From Streptomyces camponoticapitis (lineage in GTDB: Bacteria; Actinomycetota; Actinomycetes; Streptomycetales; Streptomycetaceae): a stretch of DNA of 64,000 bases. Shown in pieces: positions 1 to 8,648 of this stretch. The translations under genes were made by a program, and so were the position numbers. The DNA is taken from positions 124,001 to 188,000 of the forward strand of contig NZ_BMMV01000002.1 in assembly GCF_014646115.1 (NCBI RefSeq), read 5' to 3'. The notes beneath the pieces were generated by a model. That model saw nothing but the letters and a program-made list of their open reading frames with translations, was not told where the DNA came from and searched no databases. Numbering within the stretch: position 1 is the first letter of the stretch; the number at the start of each line of letters is the position of its first letter.

Positions 1-480
1 GGCGGCTGCTTCTGGGGCATGCAGGATCTGATTCGCGGTCTGCCGGGGGTGATCTCCACCCGGGTCGGTTACACCGGTGGTGACGTGCCGAACGCGACGT
101 ACCGCAATCACGGAACGCACGCCGAGGGCATCGAGATCATCTTCGACCCCGAGAAGACCAGCTACCGGCAGATCCTGGAGTACTTCTTCCAGATCCACGA
201 CCCCACGACGCTCAACCGCCAGGGCAACGACATCGGCCTCAGCTACCGGTCGGCCATCTACTTCGTCGACGACGAGCAGAAGCGCGTCGCCGAGGACACC
301 ATCGCCGACGTGGAGGCCTCCGGTCTCTGGCCCGGGAAGGTCGTCACCGAGGTGGCCGAGGCCGGGGCCTTCTGGGAGGCCGAGCCCGAGCACCAGGACT
401 ATCTGGTCCGCTACCCCGAGGGGTACACGTGCCACTTCGTCCGGCCGAACTGGAAGCTGCCTGTACGCAGTGAGCGGTAA
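1..480 (+). CDS. msrA: Peptide methionine sulfoxide reductase MsrA (5' end missing)
   Basis: Reduces methionine-S-sulfoxide in free or protein-bound methionine, a cytoplasmic oxidative-damage repair enzyme. The window opens inside the gene: the first codons read GGCFWG, the MsrA active-site motif with the catalytic Cys, so the N-terminal part (about 40-50 residues in actinobacterial MsrA) lies outside. The rest is colinear with the family: GYTGG, the [10 protein letters not shown] segment, the [18 protein letters not shown] substrate-binding stretch, YRSAIYF, and the tail ending in HFVRPNWK. Stop is TAA at 478-480. It converges on the VOC gene across a hairpin at 506-555. Identity is secure; only the start is unseen. 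Confidence 0.96.
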   Translation, partial: GGCFWGMQDLIRGLPGVISTRVGYTGGDVPNATYRNHGTHAEGIEIIFDPEKTSYRQILEYFFQIHDPTTLNRQGNDIGLSYRSAIYFVDDEQKRVAEDTIADVEASGLWPGKVVTEVAEAGAFWEAEPEHQDYLVRYPEGYTCHFVRPNWKLPVRSER

Positions 481-505
481 GCGGCGCCCGGCGCTCTGAT
501 CGTTC

Positions 506-555
506 GTCCTCGATCGCGGGAAGGGCCGATGGCGGCCCGGCCGGCGATCGAGGAC
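506..555. terminator. Inverted repeat between msrA and the VOC gene
   Basis: GTCCTCGATCGC (506-517) pairs perfectly with GCGATCGAGGAC (544-555), and the 26-nt loop holds a second short hairpin (GGGCCG/CGGCCC). It lies between convergent genes, so it probably works as a bidirectional terminator. There is no U-tract, as is usual in this GC-rich group. Confidence 0.7.
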
Positions 556-589
556 AGCGGCGGCGGGTGCCGTTGCCCACCGGCCGGAC

Positions 590-1021
590 TCAGCCGGCGA
601 ACACCTGCGCGTCGTCGGCGAACGCCTTGAACTCCAGCGCGTTGCCCGCCGGATCGAGCAGGAACATCGTCCACTGCTCCCCGGGCCGCCCCTCGAAACG
701 CAGGTAGGGCTCGATGACGAACGTCGTCCCCGCCGCACGGAGCCGGTCGGCCAAGTCGTGGAACTCCGGCGGGGTCAGCAGCAGCCCGAAGTGCGGTACG
801 GGCACGTCGTGCCCGTCGACCTCGTTGTGTGCGTCATCGCCCCGCCGCGGGGCCAGATGCGTCACGAACTGGTGGCCGTGCAGATTCCAGTCCACCCAGG
901 TGTCGGAGCTGCGGCCCTCCGCCAGACCGAGTACGTCGCCGTAGAAGCGGCGCGCGGCGGCGAGGTCGTCGACGGGCACGGCGAGATGGAAGCGCGGTAT
1001 GCGGGGGCCGGGGGTCGTCAT
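590..1021 (-). CDS. VOC (glyoxalase/dioxygenase superfamily) protein
   Basis: A 143-residue single-domain vicinal-oxygen-chelate protein. The fold signature is clear: [10 protein letters not shown] at the N-terminus, the [10 protein letters not shown] helix, PHFGLLL in the second half, and [15 protein letters not shown] at the end. Candidate metal ligands His12, His77 and Glu130 are all in the canonical places, so it may be an active metalloenzyme. The substrate cannot be told from sequence. The frame is open upstream to 1120, but the upstream residues are Arg-rich and not VOC-like; ATG at 1021 starts directly before the fold. It is downstream of the ligase on the same strand, about 95 nt away. 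Confidence 0.85.
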   Translation of the reverse strand: MTTPGPRIPRFHLAVPVDDLAAARRFYGDVLGLAEGRSSDTWVDWNLHGHQFVTHLAPRRGDDAHNEVDGHDVPVPHFGLLLTPPEFHDLADRLRAAGTTFVIEPYLRFEGRPGEQWTMFLLDPAGNALEFKAFADDAQVFAG

Positions 1022-1116
1022 GGGGGTGGATCCGCCCTTCGTCACGGTCACTGGTCGCGTCGCTGTTCTTCTGCGCGGGACTCTCACGGGCACTGTACGG
1101 ATGGCCCATACGGTCG

Positions 1117-2124
1117 TCACGTGGGTCTCTCCCGCACCACGTCCGCCGGCTTCTTGTCATCCCGCAGCCCCAGGAAACGCGGGTGGCGAAGCATCCCGTC
1201 CCGTGTCCACTCGGTGAAGGCGATCTGGGCGACGAGCCGGGGCTCCGACCAGTGCGGGGCCCGCTCCTTGACCACATCGGCGAACGGGGAGCGGGGCATC
1301 GGGGCCTCGTCGAGCCGGTGGCGGAGGTCCAGGAGTGTCGCGCGGTCGTAGCCCGTCCCCACCTTGCCCGCGTACCGGAGCCGCCCGTCCTCGTAATGGC
1401 CGAGGAGCAGCGCGCCGAAACCGACGCGGGAGCGGGACGGTTCCGTGTAACCGCCGATCACGAACTCCTGCCCCTGCTCGCACTTGAGCTTCAGCCAGCC
1501 CGTTGAGCGCCGGGCCTCGTACCGGCCCGCCGCCCGCTTCGCGATCAGCCCCTCCCAGCCGTTGGCGCAGGCCCGGTCCAGCAGCTCCTGACCGCCCGCG
1601 TTGCGGTGCGGGGTGAAGCGCAGCGGCGCCCGGTAGGTCAGGGCCCTGCGCAGCAGCGACTTGCGCGAGCGCAGCGAGATCGCGGTGAGATCGGCGCCGT
1701 CGAGCCGCAGCAGATCGAACAGGTAGTAGGTGACGGCCACCCCGCTGGCGCGCGCCCGGCGGGCGTCGCTGATGCCCATCCGCTGCTGGAGCCGGGCGAA
1801 GTCGGTACGGCCGTGGGAGTACGCGACGATCTCCCCGTCCACCGTGAAGTCGCCGCGTTCCTGGGCGGCGAGGGCGTCGACGATCTCCGGATAGGTCGAG
1901 TCGAGCCGGCGCCCGGTGCGCGACAGCAGCCGTACGCCCGACTCGTCGCGCACCGCGAGCACCCGGACGCCGTCCAGTTTGCGCTCGAAGATCCAGCCGT
2001 CGCCGAACATCCGCCGGTCGGTCAAGGTGGCGAGCATCGGCGCGGACGCAAGCAGGGCACCGGACCGGGCGGAGCGCACTCTGCGCCGCTCGTCGGTGGG
2101 CAGTGTGTCCAGGAGGCTGCTCAT
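1117..2124 (-). CDS. Stand-alone ATP-dependent DNA ligase (LigD ligase-domain/LigC type)
   Basis: Seals nicks using ATP through a lysyl-AMP intermediate. At 335 residues it is an adenylation domain plus OB-fold domain without the polymerase or nuclease domains of full-length LigD. Motif I is ERKLDGVR with adenylated Lys49; motif III-like segments ([17 protein letters not shown]), motif IV (WEGLIAKR) and motif V (GWLKLKC) follow in order. The C-terminal part ([23 protein letters not shown]) is the OB domain. A GAGAGG-type ribosome site precedes ATG 2124. No ku gene is visible here. Probable roles are alternative end-joining or base-excision repair; this is inferred from the family. Confidence 0.92.
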   Translation of the reverse strand: MSSLLDTLPTDERRRVRSARSGALLASAPMLATLTDRRMFGDGWIFERKLDGVRVLAVRDESGVRLLSRTGRRLDSTYPEIVDALAAQERGDFTVDGEIVAYSHGRTDFARLQQRMGISDARRARASGVAVTYYLFDLLRLDGADLTAISLRSRKSLLRRALTYRAPLRFTPHRNAGGQELLDRACANGWEGLIAKRAAGRYEARRSTGWLKLKCEQGQEFVIGGYTEPSRSRVGFGALLLGHYEDGRLRYAGKVGTGYDRATLLDLRHRLDEAPMPRSPFADVVKERAPHWSEPRLVAQIAFTEWTRDGMLRHPRFLGLRDDKKPADVVRERPT

Positions 2125-2818
2125 CGGCCTCGCCTCTCTCCGTGTCAGGGGCTACGGGTGGAGGCTCCCCGGGAAGAGGTGCGGGGTGCGCCTGCGGGCG
2201 CGGCTGATCACCCGTTAGGGGCGGACGGGGCAGCCGGACGAGCGGCCCGGCCGCCTTGCGGTGCGGCGAGCGGGTGTACGCCGGGCGCGGCCGGGGCCGC
2301 GCCCGGTACCGTCACCGTCCGCGGGAGCGCGATCTGTCCGGTGACGAACGAGCTGTCCCGCGGAGGCGCGGCGGACACCGGCGGGATCTCGTCGAGCGCC
2401 CACTCGCAGCCGCGCTCGCGGTACCCGGGAGTGACACGCTCCCAGGTCAGCTCCAGGAGCGCGTCCGAGTCGGGGTCGCGCGACGGACGGCTCCGTGCGA
2501 CGCAGGGCCATCTGTTCGACAACCCCGGGGCCCAGGCGCGGGTCGCCGTGGTCGACCTCGACGACGAGCTGACGAGCGGACGCCTTGTGACCGGCCTGGT
2601 GCGGCCGGAGGGGTCCCGGCACCCGAACGCGATCGACGACTCGGCCGGCCGGGGCGGCGCGCGGGGAAGAGGAGCCGACTCCTCGTGGTCGACGGCCGGT
2701 TCAACCGCTGGGAGGCCGGACCGCCGCCGTTCACGATCGCCGCTGGGCCGCCCCCCGAGAAGTAGCCGGCCCCGAACGGGTCGTACCGACACCCGAACGG
2801 TCGCGGACACCGACGGCC
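2125..2818. other. 694-bp gap; possible degraded coding remnant on the + strand
   Basis: No intact gene can be supported. From a GTG at 2341 one + frame shows strongly G/C-biased third positions and protein-like sequence (a GHLFDNPGAQARVAVVDLDD segment, then LVRPEGSRHPNAIDD) to about 2650. The next + frame then looks coding (LLVVDGRFNRWEAGPPPFTIAAG) up to a TAG at 2763-2765. This could be one short gene broken by a frameshift, or chance in GC-rich DNA. I do not recognise a family. The minus-strand reading frames here look like shadows. Confidence 0.3.
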
Positions 2819-3517
2819 TCAGCGGGCCGGCGGTGACACCAGCCCCAACTCGTACGCCATGATGACGAGTTGGACCCGGTCACGGGCGTCGAGCTTGCTG
2901 AACAGCCGCGCCACATGCGCCTTGGCCGTCGCCACGCTGATGAAGAGCTGGTCCGCGATCTCCCTGTTGGACATGCCGCGTCCGACGAGGACGAGCACCT
3001 CGCGCTCCCGCCCGGTGATACCGGCCACCGCCCTGGCGGGCGGGGCCGGTTCGGGCCGGGCCGCGAACTCCTCGATCAGCCGCCGGGTGACGCTCGGGGC
3101 GAGGAGGGCCTCGCCGGCGGCCACCACCCGGATCGCCGACAGGATGCCTTCGAGGGCCATGTCCTTGATGAGGAAGCCGCTCGCCCCGGCGCGCAGCGCC
3201 GCGTACACGTACTCGTCGTCGTCGAACGTCGTGAGGACCACGACCCGCGCCGCCCCGGGACCGGCGGTGATCAGCCCCGTCGCCTCGATACCGTCCATGC
3301 CGGGCATCCGGATGTCCATCACGACGACGTCCGGCCGCAGTTCCCGGACCAGCCGCACCGCCTGGGCGCCGGTCCCGGCCTCACCGACGACGTCCAGGTC
3401 CGGGTGGTCCGCGATCAGCACGCGCAGTCCCGAGCGGATCAGCGGCTGGTCGTCGACGAGTACGACACGGACCGGAGCCGTGGCCGCCGGGCTCCCGTCC
3501 GCCGACTCCGCCGTCAT
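2819..3517 (-). CDS. NarL/LuxR-family response regulator (module 1)
   Basis: A 232-residue transcription factor: receiver domain (about residues 15-130) and a LuxR-type HTH (about 165-230). The acidic pair Asp22/Asp23, phospho-acceptor Asp68 (in VVMDIRMPGMDG), the TTF segment and Lys in FLIKDMAL are all present. The HTH carries the usual ITGREREVLVLVGRGMSNREIA and TAKAHVARLFSKL motifs. Its ATG overlaps the TGA of the kinase gene by 4 bp (3514-3517), so kinase and regulator are translationally coupled. The likely target is the divergent ABC operon starting at 4895. The paralogous regulator is at 20771-21439. Confidence 0.94.
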   Translation of the reverse strand: MTAESADGSPAATAPVRVVLVDDQPLIRSGLRVLIADHPDLDVVGEAGTGAQAVRLVRELRPDVVVMDIRMPGMDGIEATGLITAGPGAARVVVLTTFDDDEYVYAALRAGASGFLIKDMALEGILSAIRVVAAGEALLAPSVTRRLIEEFAARPEPAPPARAVAGITGREREVLVLVGRGMSNREIADQLFISVATAKAHVARLFSKLDARDRVQLVIMAYELGLVSPPAR

Positions 3518-4761
3518 CGGGCCGCGTCCGGCCGCGCGGGGGCACCGGCCCGCGGCGCGGGTCCCGGCAGCGGCAGTCGCACCGCCACGCGGAAACCGCC
3601 CTCCGGACGCGGTCCCGCCTCCAGCCGCCCGCCCAGCAGACCGACCCGCTCACGCATCCCCACAAGGCCCCAGCCCCCGGCCCGGTCGATGTCGGCCGGC
3701 TCGCACCCCCGCCCGTCGTCGACGACCTCGACGGACACCTCCTCGTGCCCGTACTCGACACTCACCCGGCAGGACAGGGTCCCCGCGTGCCGTACGACAT
3801 TGGTGACCGCCTCCTGGACGACGCGGTACGCGGACAGGTCGATGTCCGCCGGAATCGCCCGGCGCCGGCCACGCCACCGCAGCTCGACCCGGACTCCCGC
3901 GCCCGCCACGGTCGACGCCGCCAGCCGCTCGACATCCGCGAGCCCCGGTGCCGGATCGAGGGATACGGGCTCCGCGCCGGGAACCGGTTCCGTACGCCGC
4001 AGGGTCCCGAGCGTCCGCCGCAGCCCGGCGAGCGTCTCCCTGCTGGTGGCCTCGATGCTCACCAGCGCCTTGCGGGCCTCGTCCGGCTGGGTGCCGATGA
4101 CCCGGCTGCCCACCCCCGCCTGGATGGCGATCACCCCGACGCTGTGGGCGATCATGTCGTGCAACTCCCGTGCGATCCGCAGCCGTTCGGCGGCGACAGC
4201 CCGGGCCGCCACTTGGCTCCGCTGCTCCACGGCGTGTTCGCGGCGCTCCCGGACCGACATCCCGATCATCCAGGCGGCCACCAGAGCGAGGAAGAGGATG
4301 ACGAGCGTCCGCACGTAGACGTCGGAACCGGACGTGAAGTAGGTGGCGGACGCGATGTGCACGAGGAGCGTCGGGACGGCGACGGCGAGCGCGACACGGC
4401 GGGTGCGGGAGGCCACGACGGACAGGACGGTGAGATCGTTCGCCAGCACCAGCAGATAAACGACCTCCCACGAAGGCCGCTGCGCCGAGACGGCGAACGT
4501 GCCGACGAGCATCACCGCCGTACCGGGCAGCGGGTGGCGCCGCAACAGAGCGAGCGGCAGCACGGTGACCAGCGCGAGGAGCGCGAACCGCGCGCCGGCG
4601 GCGTTGTCCGGACCGCCCCACACCGCGAACCACAGCGCGAACGGATAGGCCGTGCCACCGCACCAGGCCGCCAACGCCGAGGCGGTACGACGCGCCCGTC
4701 CCGCTTCTGAGCCCGTCCGGGACAAACGCCTGAGCTGCGGAAAGAGTGGAGTGGCCGACAT
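3514..4761 (-). CDS. Sensor histidine kinase, HisKA_3 type (module 1)
   Basis: A 415-residue membrane kinase. The N-terminal half has several hydrophobic segments between about residues 30 and 170 with no obvious extracellular domain, an intramembrane-sensing layout. The DHp helix has RIARELHDMIAHSVG with phospho-His at about 201. The HATPase domain includes VVQEAVTNVVRHAG, DDGRG and GWGLVGMRERV. ATG 4761 is chosen because the upstream extension (to 4920) is not kinase-like and runs into the divergent gene. A -10-like TACGAT lies 6 nt before this ATG, so transcription may be leaderless. It is divergent from the ABC pair. The signal is unknown; similar systems respond to cell-wall stress (inference). 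Confidence 0.92.
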   Translation of the reverse strand: MSATPLFPQLRRLSRTGSEAGRARRTASALAAWCGGTAYPFALWFAVWGGPDNAAGARFALLALVTVLPLALLRRHPLPGTAVMLVGTFAVSAQRPSWEVVYLLVLANDLTVLSVVASRTRRVALAVAVPTLLVHIASATYFTSGSDVYVRTLVILFLALVAAWMIGMSVRERREHAVEQRSQVAARAVAAERLRIARELHDMIAHSVGVIAIQAGVGSRVIGTQPDEARKALVSIEATSRETLAGLRRTLGTLRRTEPVPGAEPVSLDPAPGLADVERLAASTVAGAGVRVELRWRGRRRAIPADIDLSAYRVVQEAVTNVVRHAGTLSCRVSVEYGHEEVSVEVVDDGRGCEPADIDRAGGWGLVGMRERVGLLGGRLEAGPRPEGGFRVAVRLPLPGPAPRAGAPARPDAAR

Positions 4762-4894
4762 GCGCCGATCGTAACGGTCCCCTCTCCGCCGGGGTATTGG
4801 CCGAGAGGTGTACGCCCGCGGGCCACCCTCACCACCACCGGTGTGGCCGACCGCCCGATGCCGAACGGGCAGGTGCCCGGCCACTGTTGGCCGC
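4762..4894. promoter_or_regulatory. Divergent promoter region, module 1 kinase / ABC operon
   Basis: A 133-bp region between oppositely oriented starts. It has a TACGAT box reading toward the kinase, ending 6 nt before ATG 4761. A CTCTCCGCCGGGGTA stretch (4783-4797) resembles the right half of the palindrome upstream of the paralogous ABC operon (21480-21497). Together these suggest shared control of both transcription units by the response regulator. Confidence 0.4.
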
Positions 4895-5812
4895 GTGATC
4901 GAAGTCAACGAACTGACCAAGCGCTACGGCGGGACCACCGCCGTCAAGGACCTCAGCTTCACCGTCCGCCCCGGCCGGGTCACCGGGTTCCTCGGCCCCA
5001 ACGGGGCCGGCAAGAGCACCACCCTCAGGCTGCTGATCGGACTGAACCGGCCCACCGGCGGCACCGCCACCATCGACGGCCGGCCCTTCCGGGACCTCCC
5101 GCGCGGACTGCGGCACGTCGGCGCGCTGCTCGACGCGCACGACATCCACGGCGGGCGCACCGCGCGCGCCCATCTCTCCGCGCTCGCACGGAGCAACGGT
5201 CTGCCCGGGAGCCGGGTGGACCATGTCCTGGACGAGGTGGGACTGGCCGCCGCCGCCCGGCGCCGTATCGGCGGATTCTCGCTCGGGATGAAGCAGCGGC
5301 TCGGGATCGCCACCGCGCTGCTCGGCGATCCGCCGGTGCTCCTCTTCGACGAGCCGATCAACGGCCTCGACCCGGAGGGAGTGCTGTGGGTACGCGGGTT
5401 GTTCCGGCGGCTCGCCGCCGAGGGCCGCACGGTGTTCGTCTCCAGCCATCTCATGAGCGAGATGGAGAACACCGCGGACGATCTCGTCGTCATCGGCCGC
5501 GGCCAGCTGATCGCCGCCGAGAGCGTGACGGAGTTCGCGGCCCGTGGCACCCGGTCGAACGTGACCGTACGGACACCGGACCCCGCGGCGCTCACCGATC
5601 TGCTGACCGCCGAAGGCGCCGACGTGACGACGCGGCCGCCGGCCGGAGACCTGCTCGTGGTGACCGGCCTCGGCGCGACCCGCATCGGTGAGGTCGCCCA
5701 TCAGCACCGCATCAGGATCAACGAGTTGACGACAGGCTCCGCCTCGCTCGAAGAGGCGTTCATGGAACTGACCGCCGACAGCGTCGAATACGGCACAGGA
5801 GACCCGCGATGA
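4895..5812 (+). CDS. ABC transporter ATP-binding protein (module 1)
   Basis: A 305-residue nucleotide-binding subunit of the CcmA/antibiotic-export type. Walker A GPNGAGKST is at 34-42, the signature loop SLGMKQR near 129-135, and Walker B VLLFDEP at 148-154 followed by the switch His in SSHLMSEME. GTG 4895 is chosen because the product then begins VIEVNELTKRYGG, matching the paralogue at 21554 (MIEATELTKRYGG); upstream codons are not ABC-like. The stop overlaps the permease start by 4 bp. With that permease it forms a drug- or peptide-export transporter under the adjacent two-component system. The substrate is not determinable. Confidence 0.94.
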   Translation: MIEVNELTKRYGGTTAVKDLSFTVRPGRVTGFLGPNGAGKSTTLRLLIGLNRPTGGTATIDGRPFRDLPRGLRHVGALLDAHDIHGGRTARAHLSALARSNGLPGSRVDHVLDEVGLAAAARRRIGGFSLGMKQRLGIATALLGDPPVLLFDEPINGLDPEGVLWVRGLFRRLAAEGRTVFVSSHLMSEMENTADDLVVIGRGQLIAAESVTEFAARGTRSNVTVRTPDPAALTDLLTAEGADVTTRPPAGDLLVVTGLGATRIGEVAHQHRIRINELTTGSASLEEAFMELTADSVEYGTGDPR

Positions 5813-6636
5813 CCGCACCGGCCGAACCCCGCGCCCGCTTCCGCGATCTGGTCGCGGCCGAGTGGATCAAGATGTGGTCGCTCCGCTCGCCCCCCTGGGC
5901 CCTCGCGGTGAGCGCGCTGCTCGTCGTCGCGATCAACACGAACGCCGCCGTGGCCGACCACAACAACTGGCCCGGCTACCCCGAGGGCATCCGGGAGCTG
6001 TTCGTCCCGATCTGGGCCATGCGCGACGCCTTCACCATCGGCGGGGCGATGGTCCTGATGCTCGCCGCCGCGAGCATCGGCGCGCTGACGCTGGTGGGGG
6101 AGTACAGCACCGGCCAGATCCGTACGACGTTCGCCGCCGTCCCGGCCCGCCGCTCGGTACTGGCGGCCAAGACGGTCGTGGTCACGGCGGTCACCGCGGT
6201 CCTCGGCGCCGTCGCCGCCGTGACGTCGTTCGCGGTGACCCAGGCGGTCCTGTCCGGCCGGCGCATCGGTCTGCCCTTCGACTATCCGGGCGCCACGCGC
6301 GTCCTCCTGGCGTCGGCGCTGCTCGCGCCGGTGTGCGCGCTCGTCGGCATGGCCCTCGCGGCCCTGATCCGGCACACCGCGACGACGATCGTCACCCTCA
6401 CCCTCCTGCTTCTCGTCCTGCCGTCCCTCGTCACCGAGCGCGACCACGCGACGGCCTCGCTCCTGCACGCCCTGCCCCAGGGCGCCTGGGCCGAGCTGGT
6501 GACGGTGGGCGACTCACCGGTCCCCGTGACCTACCCGACGACGATCGCCGGCTCGTGGATCGTGTACGGGCTCTGGTCGCTCGCCGCGGTGGTGGTCGCC
6601 GTCGTCGCCGTCCACCACCGTGACCCCGCGCCCTGA
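5809..6636 (+). CDS. ABC transporter permease (module 1)
   Basis: A 275-residue integral membrane partner of the upstream ATPase, with a start overlapping it (ATGA, 5809-5812). It opens with the FRDLVAAEWIKMWSLRSPPW amphipathic segment typical of ABC-2-type permeases and has six hydrophobic stretches (about 25-45, 70-90, 125-145, 165-190, 200-215, 245-265). The GEYSTGQIRTTFAAVPARR loop is shared with the paralogue at 22486. It exports an unknown compound across the membrane. A MITE-like inverted repeat begins 20 bp after its stop. Confidence 0.9.
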   Translation: MTAPAEPRARFRDLVAAEWIKMWSLRSPPWALAVSALLVVAINTNAAVADHNNWPGYPEGIRELFVPIWAMRDAFTIGGAMVLMLAAASIGALTLVGEYSTGQIRTTFAAVPARRSVLAAKTVVVTAVTAVLGAVAAVTSFAVTQAVLSGRRIGLPFDYPGATRVLLASALLAPVCALVGMALAALIRHTATTIVTLTLLLLVLPSLVTERDHATASLLHALPQGAWAELVTVGDSPVPVTYPTTIAGSWIVYGLWSLAAVVVAVVAVHHRDPAP

Positions 6637-6656
6637 TCCGTCCGGTCCGCCGGCCC

Positions 6657-6727
6657 CTGGGGCGCGTTTCAGAAGTCCCCTCTGGCCCCCTGCGGGCGGA
6701 CGACGTCACTTCTCGAACACCCCCTAG
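6657..6727. mobile_element. Short MITE-like inverted-repeat element (copy E1)
   Basis: A 71-bp element. Left end CTGGGGCGCGTTTCAGAAGT (6657-6676) and right end ACTTCTCGAACACCCCCTAG (6708-6727) are imperfect terminal inverted repeats (15 of 20 matched). The interior holds CCCTGCGGGCGGACG (6688-6702), identical to 36863-36877 in the larger element near 36.8 kb. The TAG stop of the exporter gene (6724-6726, minus strand) lies inside the right terminal repeat. It sits between convergent genes and may also act as a terminator hairpin. No transposase is encoded. Confidence 0.6.
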
Positions 6728-8511
6728 GACGCGCGGTGCGCGGGCTGCAGCCCCGCGTACACCCCGCCCCGTGTCATCAGGGACTCGTGCGTGCCGACCT
6801 CGGCGATCCGGCCGTGCTCCATCACCACGATGCTGTCCGCGCCCCGGATCGTGGACAGCCGGTGGGCGACGACGAAGACGGTACGGCCGTCGACCAGCCG
6901 TGCCAAAGCCTCCTGCACCAGCGCCTCCGAGCGGGTGTCGAGGGCGGACGTCGCCTCGTCCAGGACGAGCACCCGCGGGTCGCGTATCAGCGCGCGGGCG
7001 ATCGCGAGCCGCTGCTTCTGCCCACCGGACAGGCGCGCGCCGCGCTGTCCGACGACGGTGTCGAGGCCGTCCGGCAGCCGGTCGACGAATTCGATGGCGT
7101 TCGCGTCTTGGAGCGCCCGCCGCACGGTCGTCTCGTCCATGCCGTCGAGACCGTAGGTGACGTTCTCCCGGATCGTTCCCTCGAACAGGATCGACTCCTG
7201 AGGCACGACCGACAGGAACCGGCGGTAGCTGCGCAGATCGAGGCAGGCCATGTCCGCGCCGTCCAGCAGGATGCGGCCGGAGGTGGGACGGATGAAGCCG
7301 ATGAGGAGGTTGAGTACGGTCGACTTGCCCGCGCCGGACGCGCCGACCAGGGCGACGGTCTGACCGGGCCGGGCGGAGAGGGTGAAGCCCGCCACGGCGG
7401 TGTCGGGCGAACCGTCGTACTGGAAACCGACGTCCTCGAAGTCGATCCGTCCGGCCACCGACCCGACCCGCTCCTTGCCCGCGTTGCTCTCCAGGTCGGG
7501 AGCCTGGAGCACCTCGCCGGCCGACCGCACGGACTCAAGTCCCTTGCTGATGACGGGCGCCAGCCCGAGCAGGGTCACCATCGAACTGGTCAGGATGGTG
7601 AAGAAGGCGCTCAGCATGACGACGTCGCCCGCCGTGATGGGCAGCAGACCGTGGTACGCGACGAGCGCGGAGCCCGCGAGACAGGCGACGCCAAGGGAGT
7701 TGAGCAGGATCCACGCGAGCGCGCCGAAGCGCCCGTTGAGCAGATCGAGCCGCACCCCGGCCGCGAGCACCTGGCGCAGCGAGCCGTCGATACGGACCAT
7801 GGCCGCGCCTTCGAGGCCGTGGGCGCGGGTGATCGGGATCAGCGACGTCATCTCGCTGACGCGCGACGACATGCGCTCCACCTCGTGGCGGAACGCCGCG
7901 TTGTGGCTGTGGAGGCGCCCGCGCAGCCGCACGATCAGGAAACCGGCGGCCGGGACGACGAGCAGGAAGACGGGGAGGAACGACGGTACGCGCACACCGA
8001 TCACGACGAGACCGCCGACGAGCGTGATGACGGCGGCCAGCCCCATGTCCGAGGACTGCTGCACCATCTGCTCCACCGTCTCCACGTCCCTGACCACCTT
8101 GGCCTGGAGGACGCCGGCGCTCACCCGCGAGTGGTAGCCGATCGAGAGCTGCTGCATACGTCGGCAGAGCGCGTCGCGCAGCGCCATGCCCACCCGCCGT
8201 ACGCTCCCGGCCAGACAGCGCACATAGAGCAGATGCAGGGGGAAGTTGAGCAGCAGGACCACGAGCAGCACGCCCGCGTTGATCCAGATGTCGGAGACCG
8301 GACCGTGCCGCACGACGGTGTCGATGATGTTGGCGGTGATGAGGGGAAGCAGCCAGATCGGGCTGTGCTTGCCGATGAACGCGAGGACGGCGAGCGCCAG
8401 ACGAGGGCGGTCGGGACGGAAGAGATAGCCGAGGGTCCGAACGGGATGTTCACCCCGGTAGCGGTGGTCGAGCGCCGCGGATGACGGGATGGAGGAGACC
8501 GGTCGCTGCAT
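6724..8511 (-). CDS. ABC exporter, fused membrane and ATPase domains
   Basis: A 595-residue half-transporter that probably homodimerises. The transmembrane domain covers about residues 35-320, with hydrophobic segments near 37-62, 78-97, 158-195 and 262-318. The ATPase domain follows, with Walker A GASGAGKST at 390-398, a Q-loop SVVPQESILFEGTIRENV, signature LSGGQKQR and Walker B LVLDEATSALD. The frame is open far upstream (to 9462), but those residues are a shadow of the next gene; ATG 8511 is the first start that gives an exporter-like N-terminus. No clear ribosome site is seen. The substrate is unknown. The stop codon is inside inverted-repeat element E1. Confidence 0.92.
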   Translation of the reverse strand: MQRPVSSIPSSAALDHRYRGEHPVRTLGYLFRPDRPRLALAVLAFIGKHSPIWLLPLITANIIDTVVRHGPVSDIWINAGVLLVVLLLNFPLHLLYVRCLAGSVRRVGMALRDALCRRMQQLSIGYHSRVSAGVLQAKVVRDVETVEQMVQQSSDMGLAAVITLVGGLVVIGVRVPSFLPVFLLVVPAAGFLIVRLRGRLHSHNAAFRHEVERMSSRVSEMTSLIPITRAHGLEGAAMVRIDGSLRQVLAAGVRLDLLNGRFGALAWILLNSLGVACLAGSALVAYHGLLPITAGDVVMLSAFFTILTSSMVTLLGLAPVISKGLESVRSAGEVLQAPDLESNAGKERVGSVAGRIDFEDVGFQYDGSPDTAVAGFTLSARPGQTVALVGASGAGKSTVLNLLIGFIRPTSGRILLDGADMACLDLRSYRRFLSVVPQESILFEGTIRENVTYGLDGMDETTVRRALQDANAIEFVDRLPDGLDTVVGQRGARLSGGQKQRLAIARALIRDPRVLVLDEATSALDTRSEALVQEALARLVDGRTVFVVAHRLSTIRGADSIVVMEHGRIAEVGTHESLMTRGGVYAGLQPAHRAS

Positions 8512-8648
8512 GGGCCAAGCAAATCCCGCCCCCCGCGGGCGTGCAACCCCCTTCTTACCTGCGGGTTTACGGTCGCCGGGCCGATGTACCGAGGCCGAGT
8601 GGCCGGCCCGGGTGCCCGGTCCGGGCGACCGGCCGCGTAGCGGACGTC

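Noticed and set aside
1606..2862. Long + strand frame (418 codons) opposite the ligase gene
   Set aside because: Its first half is the antisense of the clearly conserved ligase; only the part after 2341 was kept, as a weak remnant.
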